Part shown: one piece after another, positions 12,701-24,900 of the stretch
How the letters are laid out: every line of letters starts with the position of its first letter
How positions within the stretch are numbered: position 1 is the stretch's first letter
NCBI GenBank assembly: GCA_945643635.1
Contig: CALZFC010000060.1
Span: 874,001 to 938,000, forward strand
Origin: Allodiplogaster sudhausi
Taxonomy: Eukaryota; Nematoda; Chromadorea; Rhabditida; Diplogasteridae
DNA: 64,000 bases
Direction of reading: 5' to 3'
Program-made: the position numbers and the translations under genes
The notes under the pieces: generated by a model
What the model was told of the DNA's origin: nothing
The model's database searches: none
What the model saw: only the letters and a program-made list of their open reading frames with translations

Positions 12701-13560
12701 CCCTTATTGCTCTTTTGTTGCTTGTGCTTGATCAACAACCCATATCGTTCCACTTTGGCTTCCCATCAGCACATTGGTTGTAGTATACATATGTGCGTGA
12801 ATTTCAACTATGCATCCACACACACATCTACCCCCCCCCCCGCTCATATAATTATCGTTATATGTATATTATCTCTTACTATCTCGAATGCACTAGGTGC
12901 TACTGATTGTGAGTCTACATATCAAAATATAGAATAGCACAATTATCCTCTTCTTCAGATGGCGTTTGTGGATGAGCGCTTCCCGATCATTCGCGGCCAT
13001 TTTAGACGTATATTTGCAGAGGAGATACATCATCTTAATGTAGGAGTAATAGATAGGCAAGCAGTTGATCGTATGATTAACGAGTACCTCGTGGTTCTTA
13101 GAAGAGTAGCCAATGCGATTTTCAAAATGCTTGACAGAAAGGATGAAGGTTGCTTGTGGGAATAGTATTATATTTTAGATAATGATACGCATACTTGTTT
13201 CTCGATAATGCTATGGTGATATTGACTTTATGTATAGAATACAATTATAATATTTGTAGTATAGGTATACTGTTCATCCAAGTCTTCATTTTTAAGCCGA
13301 AAGAAATGGTTTATTAACCATAACATGAATATTTTCCAAGAATAAGCGTTTTTTCTAAGAATACATATAACTTTACTTACTATTTCATCAAGTATGTAAC
13401 ATCCTCTTCTTCTGTTCACACACTTCCTCATCTTCTACTTTTTCAATCTCTTATACAAATGTTATAAGTCATATTTTCCTTCTCCCTCTCACTTCTGATA
13501 CCGCTGATGGAAGGGAATATGGCAGGAAAACAGGGAGAACGGACGGAGTACAGGAATGCG
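11300..13560. other. Gene 3' flank, microsatellites, no firm gene
   Basis: Bases 11400-11600 match the 3' part of copy C (59880-60040), so this is the decayed end of gene A. A (TA)n run spans about 12655-12697 and a GA-rich tract about 12270-12335. A possible exon at 12959-13165 follows cttcttcag and encodes 68 residues starting MAFVDERF. Nothing else supports it, so it is left as a note. Confidence 0.4.
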
Positions 13561-14377
13561 AGGGATGAATTAACACAATTAGATATTTATTGTTAGAGTG
13601 TGCAGAGGGGGCTCTAACAAGAATTCACTAGCGTTTTTTGTCAACACACCGAAAAAGGGAAGAAGTGAAAGACTTTCAGAAAGATAGATCGTTAGAGTGA
13701 CGGTACGCCCACGAATGATCTTGTGCCCAATGCAGGAATCCATTTGCCGCAGCATCATTTTTTAAGAACTTTAAGCACTGTAATTACCGATCCTTATGTT
13801 TCAGATGAAATAGGATGAAGAAAAATAGCAGAGAACTCACCCCAATGAAAGTTTGAATGCACATCAGCCGTGCTATTAATCTAGGAAGAAAAGTAAAACG
13901 AACTTTTGTTGAAACCTGAGTCAACAATAATCAGAACTTCAAGCATCTTTTGGGCGTTTTAGTATGGAAAATGGGAAAGATGAGTAAAGTTTCCTTCAAA
14001 CTTTGTTCATGATACAAACCGTATCAATGTTGAAAGTTCGTTTACGTTTGGACATATGGAACGAGATAGTGTGCAAAAGTGAGAGGGCAAAAATGTGTAG
14101 AAGGCTGCTTACTTTCTTTTACACTGTTTTCGTCTCTCACTTTTACACACGATTGCATGGCAGAGACAAAAGATGATGCACTTTTAAATGTGACACAACT
14201 ATCAGCAAAGAACCAGTGGAATTTAAAGCAAGGTCGGCCTAGTAAACTTAGTTTCAAGGCAGCGGAAATTGTTTAGCCTCGACAGCTATTCGATTTTCAT
14301 GATATTCATTGTGTCTCGATGTAAATTGTACACTTTTTACTTGTTATATCAGGCGAGTGTTGTGATTACAGGGCAGG

Positions 14378-14951
14378 ATGCCTAAGCATCTTAAGGATGA
14401 AGAGAAGCAAGTGATTCTCAAAGAGATCGGAGACTTTAGCGAATACCTGATAGAGGGAAACAGCGGACGGAAGGCGAACGCAAATGCATCCCGTGATAAT
14501 GCATGGGATACTGTCGTCAAGCGCGTCCGGCTGCATTTGAACAACGAGGAGATAACGGCGAAGCGCTGCCAGAGAATCCTGCGAGATTCTCTGGCAGCTA
14601 TGAAGCAGTACTCTTCGGACGAGAGCCTGTATTATTCGTTGTTTGTTACTTAAAAATACTCGTGTGATTGTTGCATCGTTCAGTTATCGGAATGAAACGG
14701 GCGGAGGAATCGATCAGGAACTGGAAGATTCCCTGAACGAGAGATACGAAGATTTCGTTCCGGCGGAGAAGGAGATGCTTGGCCGCTACAGGAGAACCGC
14801 GGCATTCTGCGGGATTAGCGACCGCGGCGAATCTGGACGTGCGCCTCTCAGAGTGTCTGCATCCCTTCTATTGTGCGGTCCAGAATATTTGCTACCGTGG
14901 ACTGGCAGCATCCAAATAAGTCGGCTATTACCGACTGCGGTGCGTTCGTGA
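14378..14951 (+). CDS. Myb/SANT-like DNA-binding protein (element-borne, probably incomplete)
   Basis: Exon 1 from the ATG at 14378 encodes about 80 residues with charged helices. They include RDNAWDTVVKRV and ITAKRCQRILRD, spaced like the helices of Myb/SANT-like (MADF-type) domains that accompany transposases. A second exon probably starts after gttcag at about 14684 and encodes an acidic stretch containing EDFVPAEKEM. The reading frame continues to 14951. The donor of exon 1 is uncertain; gtatta near 14626 is possible. A perfect 14-bp hairpin lies inside exon 1 (14565-14598). Family resemblance is by helix pattern only, so the assignment to a DNA-binding role is tentative. Confidence 0.45.
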
Positions 14952-14994
14952 AGAGTGTCCGCAACATGATAAGAACCTTGTAGAGTGTTGATCT

Positions 14995-15108
14995 TCATCA
15001 TTCTCTCTCTCTCTCTCTCTTTTTCTCCTTCCTGTCTCTCTCTGTCCACTCTCTACTCTCTCTAGCTCTCTCTCTCTCTCTCTCTCTCCTCTCCCTCTCT
15101 CTCCATCA
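14995..15108. repeat. (TC)n microsatellite
   Basis: Imperfect TC/CTCT tract, interrupted around 15025-15060. Confidence 0.9.
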
Positions 15109-15252
15109 GATTCGCGAATTCCCTAGAAAATGTTTTGCTCGTGCCTGGTTGGTTGGAGTGATGGCCCAGTCGCCGAGACTGTAGTGATTCAACGCTGTGG
15201 TAAGCTGTTGTACCAGTTCTCTGACTCGCGCAGGTGTCATTCGGAAGCGAAG

Positions 15253-15345
15253 ATGCAGAAGCCTATCATTCGGGGAGAAGAAAAGCAGCTACTGCTGGCG
15301 AACATAGGGAAGATTCGGCTGTCGATGCTGAATTGGCATCAATAA
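15253..15345 (+). pseudogene. Second Myb-like N-terminal fragment
   Basis: It opens MQKPIIRGEEKQLLL, which parallels MPKHLKDEEKQVILK at 14378, then hits TAA after about 30 residues. It looks like a truncated duplicate of the first exon of the neighbouring Myb-like ORF. Confidence 0.35.
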
Positions 15346-16021
15346 GTTGTTCATTGTTCTCAAATAACCAAAAATGGCAATTCAGCATACAGTAAATACA
15401 TTAAAAAAAATCATTAAAGTAACTGTTCATAAAATTCGCTTGTTAAAAAAGAAAGAAAAGTTGTGTCATCTTTACTCCGAAACTTAAAGCAACTTTTTCT
15501 GAAATGTTCATGAACTTTTTATGAAACTGGCACCACTTTTGCCTAGATTAATAGCACGGCAAGAGTCGTATCTTTTCTCTTCAAGCAGCATAAATGTACC
15601 ATCAGATTTGTTCTGGCCATCTTGAGAGATACGAAATGAGTCTCATCAACACAAGCTAATGTCATTCAATCCATTCACTCATATTTAATTTTATACGCTC
15701 ATTACAATTATTCATTGAAATTTGCAGTCGTTTTTAAAGATCACAGATCACCATGCAAAATATGCATCGATGGCGACTCATTTTAGGGGACTAAAATTAA
15801 ATTTTGAATTCGCGCCATTTTGCTTGACGCAAGAGAGAGGGAGTATGTGATTTCGAAGATCATTCGAATAAATTAAGGTTGAGGTTCGCGCTCATTTAAG
15901 GCATGGACAAGCAAGGTCACTTGGTAGTTGTTGTTGATACGGTTTGAAGATCCCATGTTTTACACCAGAAGAACACACCATGTAATTGTTCGTACCTATT
16001 AGTAGACATATCTATTTTTTT

Positions 16022-17150
16022 TCTAGAATGCCAAAATATTCAGCATAAAAACGCACTTGTCGAACTCGTTGGCTGACGCAGACGAGAAGGAGAGCGGCCG
16101 AGAGGCAGCCAGCGGAGTTCGTTCACGAGCACCGCCGTAGCATAGCGATCGGCTCGACCGAAGGAGGCGTACGGGAGAAGCAGCTTGAGCAACTGAAATA
16201 ACGAGGCCGTTGGCTCCAATTGAACTTCCACGTGCATGTTGTTAGTTTCAAGGAACCATACACCGTATGATTCTACAGTAGCACATTAGGACCATTTTGA
16301 ACGCGAGCCCTAAAATATGTTGCACTTCTTCTGGCAAGAGAGCATGTGAAATAGGAGGGTATCTAGTATAAAAATTTTGGCCGAGAGTGCTTTTAACTTA
16401 TGTATTAACAAATAGACAAAAATATTTCAAATGTCTATTAGTACTTTTTATAAAAAATAGATCCACGTTCATAAATAGCATATCTTAATCATTCAGTGAA
16501 CTGCTCCTTCAATATATCATTTCTCGCCTGGTCGATCGAGTAAATAACATCGACGACCAATTGCCCGATGCCAAGGTAGAAGAGACGACGTTCTGCTGTC
16601 TGGCCGTGACGCGTCTCCCTCTACTGCGACGCGTCTCCCTCTGCCGCGACGCGCCTCCCTCAACCGCGACGCGTCCCGCTCTGCCGCGTTCGCTTAGCCC
16701 GCTCACCGTCCGCACATTCTGCGCCATCGTAGCCAACATGCAAAGGACTACCAGCGAACAGAGACAGCCACTTACTGTTCAATGCAAAAGAAAAATTTTA
16801 TTAACACAACTGGGAGAAACAATTAGCAGCAACAAATTAGTTAGTACAAATATCTTTGATTAAAATTTAGTTAAATAATATTCTCAATTAAGCTTACCGG
16901 TAGCAAATTTCAAACAGAGGAATGTACTTGAGCACCAAGCTGTTTACAAGTGAGGTAATTGGAATGCGGTAGGCAATGAAGCTGATCGCGAGTTCGATAA
17001 TGTCCTAGAATCAACAATTGTGTGGATACTTACCTCTATTTTATATGAGAAGAATTTTTTAAATTAGGAATGTGGACTGTTTACTGACCACAATACAGCC
17101 AAAGACGAACAGCTTGTACACCAGTTTTCCAGTCTCGGCTTTACACAGCG
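16022..17150 (-). pseudogene. 3' part of a hydrophobic host protein gene, 5' side cut by a LINE
   Basis: Reading the - strand, exons join in phase. The first runs from about 17150 to 17089 (KLVYKLFVFGCIV, then gtcagt). The second is 17004-16898 (acceptor ctag, donor gtaagc), encoding two strongly hydrophobic stretches around ISFIAYRIPITSLVN. The third is 16774-16707 (acceptor gaacag, donor gtgagc). A last exon begins after ttatttcag near 16198. Consecutive phases 0, 2 and 1 are consistent across three introns, which is unlikely by chance. The hydrophobic pattern suggests a multi-pass membrane protein; I cannot name the family. Upstream exons are not visible because LINE sequence starts at about 17.1 kb. 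It is either an interrupted gene or a fragment. Confidence 0.45.
16603..16692. repeat. Short GC-rich tandem repeat
   Basis: About five copies of an 18-base unit built on gcgacgcgtctccctct. It is probably non-coding, lying in the intron of the - strand gene. Confidence 0.7.
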
Positions 17151-18613
17151 CTCCATAATTTTGGCGGGGGCGGGGGATATGGTGATGGGGCGGAAATCTG
17201 TGGGCGCAGACGGTCGAGGAACCTTTTTGATAGGGACAACAATTCCTTCACGCCATAACGATGGTACACTGCCCAAGGATAGAGAGAAGTTAAAAATATA
17301 GCTGAGCGGTTCACAGAGGGAAAGGGGCACATTTTTTGTAGATAATAGGTGGTATTCCTTCCGAAGAGACAGAGCATGAAGACTTTAGACGCTTAAGATA
17401 ATAATGAACTTGTTGCGGCATCATAGTGTAAAAAGCATGTGAAACTCCATCATCGACTGTGAAGACGCTGGCAAAATAAGATGCAATAGTTTCAACTTTG
17501 TCAATATCTGAGGAAAGAATTCTATCCGAGAGCTTAAGACAGCCTATTTTGGGAGATCTCTTAAGACGCGCAGAAACATAGGACAGGAGCCCAGATGTTG
17601 AACCAAGTAAGCGAGACTCGCAACTACGAACATATTTTCCAATGCTCTTACGCAACTTGGTGCAAACACGATCGTATTCAATGCGAACAGGAGCACAATT
17701 AATTTTGTTAAAAAGATGGTTTTTATGCAAAATAAGCGAGCGGATGTGAGGTGGGTTTTTATCTTGGGTAGCTAATTTACGCTTAACCGGGGTAAACTGG
17801 CCGATGAAGAACAATAGAACTGTGAGAAAACGATCGTAGAGATCATTAATACCAGAGTAATTACCAAAGCAAGGTACCCACTCGACAGCAGACAGAGCAG
17901 AGGATAAGTGTTCAAAATTGCAGCGCTTAAAGTCATAAGAAGGCTCGCAAACTGGCGTGTGGTTGCAGAAAGAAATGGAAAATGATACGGAAGCGTGGTC
18001 AGATGATGAAAATGGAGCAGTAACTGTGCAGTTAGAGACAAGGCCAGGAGAAGCTGCAACAATGTAAAAGGTATGGGAAGCGTGCGTAGGAGAAAGGACA
18101 TGTTGGGTAAACTCGAGATCTGATATGAGGTCCGCTAGTCTTTTAGATTGCCCGCGACAATTAGATGTGTTCTTCCAATTGACAGACAAATTTAGGTCGC
18201 CACAGAGGAGGGAAGAATGTGGGACAGATAAAAATTCAGTAAGATATTCAAAGAAATGGTCATTCGCAGCTGCACATACATTAGGGGGACGGTAGGCAAG
18301 AACTAACCGCACACACTCAGTGCCAGTAAGCGAATGTATATGTATCTACGGCCAGAATATCACATCGTGAGGGGTCATGAAAATCAACCGGGCAGATGGA
18401 CAGAGAATTATGGAAAATTACAGCAACCCCACCACCGCGCTTGGCAGAACGATCTTTGCGAAAAATGGTATAAGGGAGATTGAGCAAAAGTTCAGAGTCT
18501 ACTATTTTAGAGCTTAGCCAAGTCTCGCAAATCATTAGAAGGGAAGGACGAAATACGCTTAAATAAGTGTGCAGATCAGGTAGTTTATTCACTATACTAC
18601 GGGCATTAAACAA
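17064..18613 (-). pseudogene. LINE ORF2 (endonuclease-reverse transcriptase), frameshifted and truncated
   Basis: Three consecutive segments in different frames: 18613-18317, 18312-17311 and 17330-17064. The first two carry the AP-type endonuclease landmarks NARSIVNK, CETWL, GGGVAV, GDLN and SDH. The third carries the beginning of the reverse transcriptase (FRPITISPAPAKIMER). The catalytic YxDD region is absent because the element ends before it. At least two frameshifts separate the pieces, so it cannot make a working enzyme. Confidence 0.75.
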
Positions 18614-19600
18614 GATGCAAGAAAGCGAGGAGGGGCCTGGCTCTACTGGTTTCCCCGTCCGTGGGGGGAGGAATCAGCTTCATTTGTCTGCATGACACTG
18701 CTTTCATCGGGTGGGGCAACAGGAATTGGAAGAGCCTCAGTCAGCCGGCGGCGACCGGCGATCTCTGACTTACGCCAGAGCTCCATCCTGTACACCACCC
18801 ATCCAGCAGTTGCATCTTGCTTGTTCAACTGAGATGCATGTGTTCGGAGCTGACTCCATTTCTTCCTCTCCTCCAATGTCATACTTCTTCGCACGAACAC
18901 GTTGCGCCAATCAGGCAGGTCCCGAAGGTGCCTGCCGTTTCTCAGTGCAGTTAGCAGGTGACTCCTTGTAGGCAGAGTCACCTTCACCAGACGAGGTCTG
19001 TCACTGGCGCCGCTCATCCTAAACACGGCCTGGGCGCGCGCCTCCACTCCCAATGCACTGCGAAGGCTGGCAACGGCCCTCTCATCATCCGCCACTTTGG
19101 CCGAAACATCAGCTGAGCCGCTCTCTGCGGGATTGGCAACCACGAGTGACCTCTCACGAAGGTGTTTCTCGGCCATTGACTCATTTGTGGCAGAAGAGAG
19201 CGAGTGCGGATGAGCAGAGGACGCAGACGGGAAAGACAGAGCAGGGCCAGAGTGAGAGAACGCGAGAGGAGAAGAGACGGCAGGCGGCAGGAGTGGTGTG
19301 AAAGCGGCCAAGCGTTCAACAGTTGTAGCCAAGAGAAGCCAAAGATTCGAAAAACCTGACCAAGTTTCCTTGTTCATCCCAACAGGAGCCTTGCCGTTGG
19401 CAAACGCCAGGGTGTCCGTGACCAGCGACTGCAGTTTGGGCGGCAAGGAGGCAGCGTCGTTCTGAGGAGAGCGACTTGCAGAAGGAGACAAGTGCAATCT
19501 CTTTGTTAAAATCGGCAAGAGCTGAGAGCGACTCTTTGGTTCTGAAGAATTAGCCATGAACGGTCATTCAAATCATTCAACTGATACTATTTGCTCCGTC
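17100..19600 (-). mobile_element. CR1-like non-LTR retrotransposon, 5' complete, 3' truncated
   Basis: The element reads leftward: 5' end at about 19600, ORF1 at 19557-18643, then ORF2 from 18613. ORF2 keeps the endonuclease and the first reverse-transcriptase blocks and stops near 17.1 kb. The 5' edge abuts ccccgatctcctctc, which is the host 3' flank sequence of copy C (59962). A 3' truncation is the opposite of the usual 5' truncation of LINEs, so a later deletion or insertion is implied. Confidence 0.75.
18643..19557 (-). CDS. LINE ORF1 protein (nucleic-acid-binding)
   Basis: 304 residues with no internal stop. The N-terminal half is Ser/Pro/Ala-rich and low in complexity. The C-terminal half carries the conserved block of CR1-like ORF1 proteins of invertebrates, with RPRLVKVTLP, then VFVRRSMTLEERKKW, then a basic segment. 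This resembles the small nucleic-acid-binding fold that coats the element RNA. The stop lies 30 bases before ORF2. The 5' end of this ORF is repeated as short fragments at about 20395-20470 and 21093-21170 inside the next palindrome. Confidence 0.7.
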   Translation of the reverse strand: MANSSEPKSRSQLLPILTKRLHLSPSASRSPQNDAASLPPKLQSLVTDTLAFANGKAPVGMNKETWSGFSNLWLLLATTVERLAAFTPLLPPAVSSPLAFSHSGPALSFPSASSAHPHSLSSATNESMAEKHLRERSLVVANPAESGSADVSAKVADDERAVASLRSALGVEARAQAVFRMSGASDRPRLVKVTLPTRSHLLTALRNGRHLRDLPDWRNVFVRRSMTLEERKKWSQLRTHASQLNKQDATAGWVVYRMELWRKSEIAGRRRLTEALPIPVAPPDESSVMQTNEADSSPHGRGNQ

Positions 19601-19602
19601 CC

Positions 19603-20697
19603 CCGATCTCCTCTCTTTCCTTTCCTGTTGCAAAAAAATGACGAAAACGTCTGTTTTTGTAGCTCACATCTTTAAAGAAGCTTTAAAATAAAACATAAAA
19701 GGGGAGGAGAGCGTGGAGAACAAGACAAAGAAGAAGGACAAGAAGTCGAACAAGAAGAAGAAAAAGGGAAAAAAGGAGTACTCGAGGAAAGAAGAACCGG
19801 GATATTATTGAATACCTTTAGAAGAGGGAGAATTCTGGATGAGGATTGGATATAGAGAGTGTGGAGTATAAAGAAGATTCATTACAATTGCTTGTAAAAA
19901 ATTTTTTAATAAAATAACCAAACTAATTTTCACTGTTAAGACGAATACAGAACATTGCTAGTATCACAAATTCTAACGCACATACACTTGTGTACATAAA
20001 TAGATATGTAGACAGATATATAAATGGATAGAAAGATAAAATCCTCATTTGCTATGATGTCGTCATTGCCAATATGGTCTCTGTTTTTTTTCCATCGGCC
20101 TCTTGCAATTAGTTATTCACCATAGACTTCACTCAATTCTCTTTCGAGAAGCTTTGGATTTTTATGACTTTTAATATTTCTTTATTTAATTTATGATTGA
20201 GTCCATAATAAATTTAATGTAACAAGTCAATGAAGGAAATGTCGTCTAGAAGTGACTATTGAAAGAAGCGGCGGAAATGGGTGGGAGAAGGAGGGATTGA
20301 CGACGAACACAAATAATTTTTTTTAAAGAAGTTATGAGCCGGATATGGCTCCTCTGCGTCTCTCGCACTCCTTCCTTCAATTTTGCACTCTGTAAAAGTC
20401 GGCAAAAGCTGAGAGCGACTCATTGGTTCTGAAGAATTAGCACTTGAACGGTCATCCAAATCATTCAACTTATACTATTTGCTACGTCCACTTTTATCGT
20501 CAGTGGCATTCCATATGGACCTCACACGAAGCAAATTCACAGTGAATGTGAACCTTGAACTAGCGCAGCTGCTCGGGTTCAATAACATTAAAAGGACTTG
20601 AGCGTGCTAATGAGATTGCATGAACTAAGCCACAAGGCCGTTTTCACTCTCAATTGCTATTCTCTCTACAGATTGACAGAGTCACCTGACGATAAAA
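19603..20697. repeat. Left arm of the 1.1-kb palindrome
   Basis: Near-perfect reverse complement of 20869-21957. It contains a lysine-rich terminal exon of the helical-protein family at about 19710-19812 (KKKDKKSNKKKKK, ending GYY and TGA) and a fragment of the LINE 5' end (about 20395-20470). Few differences are visible between the arms, so the inversion is recent or maintained. Confidence 0.85.
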
Positions 20698-20868
20698 TTT
20701 ACCAAAATTATCCAACTTTTCGTTACTTTTTTTTTTTACATTTTTGTCACTTTTCTTTGGTTTTTGGTATGAAATGGTAGGTAAAAGGGTATGTTTAAAA
20801 AAAAATCGACTGGGCACTTTTGTGTGCCAGAAACGCCCTTTTATATACTACTCTTAAAATTGCACACA
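20698..20868. other. Unpaired centre of the palindrome
   Basis: About 170 bases, AT-rich, with homopolymer runs. No coding content is seen. Confidence 0.6.
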
Positions 20869-21957
20869 TCGTCAGGTGACTCTGTCAATCTGTAGAGAGA
20901 ATAGCAATTGAGAGTGAAAACGGCCTTGTGGCTTAGTTCATGCAATCTCATTAGCACGCTCAAGTCCTTTTAATGTTATTGAACCCGAGCAGCTGCGCTA
21001 GTTCAAGGTTCTCATTCACTGTGAATTTGCTTCGTGTGAGGTCCATATGGAATGCCACTGACGATAAAAGTGGACGTAGCAAATAGTATAAGTTGAATGA
21101 TTTGGATGACCGTTCAAGTGCTAATTCTTCAGAACCAATGAGTCGCTCTCAGCTTTTGCCGACTTTTACAGAGTGCAAAATTGAAGGAAGGAGTGCGAGA
21201 GACGCAGAGGAGCCATATCCGGCTCATAACTTCTTTAAAAAAAATTATTTGTGTTCGTCGTCAATCCCTCCTTCTCCCACCCATTTCCGCCGCTTCTTTC
21301 AATAGTCACTTCTAGACGACATTTCCTTCATTGACTTGTTACATTAAATTTATTATGGACTCAATCATAAATTAAATAAAGAAATATTAAAAGTCATAAA
21401 AATCCAAAGCTTCTCGAAAGAGAATTGAGTGAAGTCTATGGTGAATAACTAATTGCAAGAGGCCGATGGAAAAAAAACAGAGACCATATTGGCAATGACG
21501 ACATCATAGCAAATGAGGATTTTATCTTTCTATCCATTTATATATCTGTCTACATATCTATTTATGTACACAAGTGTATGTGCGTTAGAATTTGTGATAC
21601 TAGCAATGTTCTGTATTCGTCTTAACAGTGAAAATTAGTTTGGTTATTTTATGAAAAATTTTTTTACAAGCAATTGTAATGAATCTTCTTTATACTCCAC
21701 ACTCTCTATATCCAATCCTCATCCAGAATTCTCCCTCTTCTAAAGGTATTCAATAATATCCCGGTTCTTCTTTCCTCGAGTACTCCTTTTTTCCCTTTTT
21801 CTTCTTCTTGTTCGACTTCTTGTCCTTCTTCTTTGTCTTGTTCTCCACGCTCTCCTCCCCTTTTATGTTTTATTTTAAAGCTTCTTTAAAGATGTGAGCT
21901 ACAAAAACAGACGTTTTCGTCATTTTTTTTGCAACAGGAAAGGAAAGAGAGGAGATC
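20869..21957. repeat. Right arm of the 1.1-kb palindrome
   Basis: It continues directly into the 3' end of copy D, so this arm appears to be in its original context and the left arm to be the duplicate. The outer limit matches gatctcctctcttt at the left edge. Confidence 0.85.
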
Positions 21958-24900
21958 ATGTTAGGAGGAAGGTTATTCTGGCCCTTGGTTCTACCCTTCT
22001 TCTGTTCGGCATTTAATAACGACGAATCAATGCAGAAACATAATAGCATAATGCAAGTAGTGATTTATGGCAGCAACATGTCAGTGGTAGAATGGATGTG
22101 AAGGATGATAGAATAGAAAGATCAGCCAGGGGCGTGGCCTTGGCGAGGCTATTCCCCGCCCATGGTTCGCCAGAACAAAGGTATTGCAGGGGGACAATGG
22201 CTTGAGGTGCCTCTTTACATCCATCCAGAGCGCAGTTGTTTCGACCTGGAATCGTCTCAATGTGCTCGTAAAACCATCTCCAAAACGCTAAAAAATAACG
22301 TCGATATTTAATAATTCTGAAAAAAATATAAAATGTAAACACTTGGTCTTTGAATTCTTGGATTTCTGTGACTCGGCGTCCTTCTCCTTCTGGGAATCAC
22401 TGAAAATACGAGAAAATATATTTGCAATTTGTTAGAGGACATTTATGGGTTTTGTTCCAGAACGAGTTTTAAATATTTAAACTCACGGAGAGTTAGCGTA
22501 GTGCAAATGCGATACTTAGACAAAATGCAAAGAAGACTATCTCAACATTGACATAAAGGGAAATCGTGCTGAGAGCCTAAACATTTCAAATATTTCTATT
22601 TAGTTGTACCGTATTCACTCGAAATCATGATGCACTTAAATCTTTTAACATGGCGTCCTTTAATTTAGTGTTACCGTATATGTATTATTGATACCCTCTC
22701 TTCAATTCATGGAATGTCGAAAGACGCTGCACTACGTCACACTAAAATTTCTAAGTCTCGCCTTGACCCCCCGTGAACTGACTCGCATTCCTCGACAAGC
22801 GTCTCCATGTACTCCTCGATTTTCTTCTTGAGATGCGGACTCTTCACAGAGAAGAGGCCGAACAGCATGGTCATGAAAGCGACGAGATTCTAGATTAAGG
22901 AGATAATTTTTTTTTAATTCTCCTTTTCAACAACTTTCATGATTCCTTAATTATCTAATTTTCTCGCTTCTTTCTCCCTAATTTTCTAACGCTGTATGAA
23001 GAAGACCCATCCAAGCTCTGGAAGTTTAAAGTGATTATCAGCAAAGAAATAACCCTGTAGTTGCTGAAGAGCAGTGCTTCGCCCGGGAGTGTGTGGAGCG
23101 TCTGGAGCACAGCGTACTGCAAGGAAGATACAATTTCCATTTATTTTTGCACCTTTTTTATCTTTCAGGGATAAATTGGCATTCATATACAAGTAAATAA
23201 AAAAGAGATAGAATAATGTACGAGACCGCGTTCAGTTTGGCGAGGTCCGTCTTGTCCAAGCTGAGCAGCGGCTTGAACGCGGTCAACGCGAGTCCAGCGG
23301 CGCATTCCAACTGGAAATCGGCATCGCGAACCTGAGCATTCATTTTTGTTTTACGTCAGTATTTTATGAAAAAGTTTCCAGGTTTTTTTTAGAGCGGATT
23401 CTTTTTCAGAGCATAAGATGACATTTTTTGGCCTTTTTGTATATCAGAAAAGCCACAAACCAAGATTGCCTCCTTCGGATTGGCGAGCACTCGGAGAAGG
23501 GCGTCGTATACGATTTCCTGAAAAGGACGAATTTATTTTTCTAAAAGGATGATTTATTGATTGAAGACAGAGTTATCTTTCTGGTTTAATTGATAAGCGA
23601 TGGAAATTGACACATAGAATATATGTATCTAATCGATACATATTTAATATATCTAATCAATGAACTAATATATTTAAGCAAATAATCGATGCGCACCGGC
23701 GTCTTCATGAGATCACTCTTCTCGTAGCCGCTGCTCGTAGGCACAAAGTGCGAGAACTGGCGCGTCTCTTGCACTTTCTCCGTGTCGGGCACCTCGTGGC
23801 GGCGGAGTTCGCGTTTGCGTAGCGGTTTCATCTCCTTAATAAGTAGCATTTTCTATTCTTTGAATTGTTTATTAGGTCGAAAAAATTAGAAATGCTCAAA
23901 AGATCAAAGATCAGAGACCAAAGATCACATGCTCACTTCGCTGAAGGCCGATGTGGCGTCTGCCTCGGTGTAGAGGGGCTCGCGACTCGCGAGCACGAGA
24001 GCGCCCGGCTTGTACTTGGCATTCGGAAGAGAGAAGACGAGGAAACGAGGATGGTCCTGGTAAAAGAAGCCTGAGGCTAACACATACACTACGCCCCTTC
24101 GGAAGGAGAAGAAGTGTCAGGAATTTTAAGGGTTCTTTATTAAACTTCTTCTTATGAGCTTGGTTGTCGCGTGTATTAATTTATTTATTGAACCGGAAGC
24201 TAAATAGATTTTTGCTTTTTTTTCAATTGCGCGAAGAAGAGTTCCATTCTACGCAGCTGGAAAAAAAGAGAGATCCTACTTCACGCTGAGATTTCTGGCG
24301 AACGGGTGAAGAGCGTTTCTTGTCCTTCTCGCGACACTCTCGCTCGTACTTTAGAATTGTCTTTTGTAGATCAATGTCAATCTGTAAGAATAGTAAATTA
24401 ATATTTATTTATTTATTTATTTTTACTTTAAAAGAGTAAAAATAGTTTTCAACGTTAAAAAGAACAAAAACAGTTAACAAGACGCCAACCGAGCGGCTCT
24501 CCGCAACAAATTTCCACGGATCTTGCGGTAAAATGTACCACGCCTCGAGCCAGAAAGCCTTTAGCTCATCTGTAATTTTAAATAATTTTCTATACTTTTT
24601 TTTCTAATGGGATTATAGAGTAGATATTATAGAACATCTTTATAGAATTTATAATATAGGATAGAAATAAATGAACTATTCTCATAAAAAAAACTAAACA
24701 CTAAAAACGGAAAATAAAAGTTTTACATGAATATTTCTCCTTCTGCTTGAAATTGCTGTATTTCTCCAGAGCTTTGTCGATTTGATCCTTAGTTTCCTGG
24801 TAGTAGTCGTAGGAGATCCTAAAATTGCGTCACATTTGTACTCATTAACATACATATCTTGGCATATTCTTTCATTACTTCTTTATTGTTAGAACTGTTG

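Larger units (their letters stand above)
13867..15560. mobile_element. TIR-bounded 1.7-kb element carrying a Myb/SANT-like ORF
   Basis: The sequence gccgtgctattaatctagg at 13867 recurs inverted at 15541-15560 (ctagattaatagcacggc), giving terminal inverted repeats of about 18-20 bases, with weaker similarity continuing inwards. Between them lies a Myb-like coding region (14378-14951) and a second related fragment (15253-15345). I could not find a clear target-site duplication. Harbinger/PIF elements encode a transposase plus a Myb-like protein, so a Myb-only derivative is the natural reading, but this is inferred. Confidence 0.5.
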
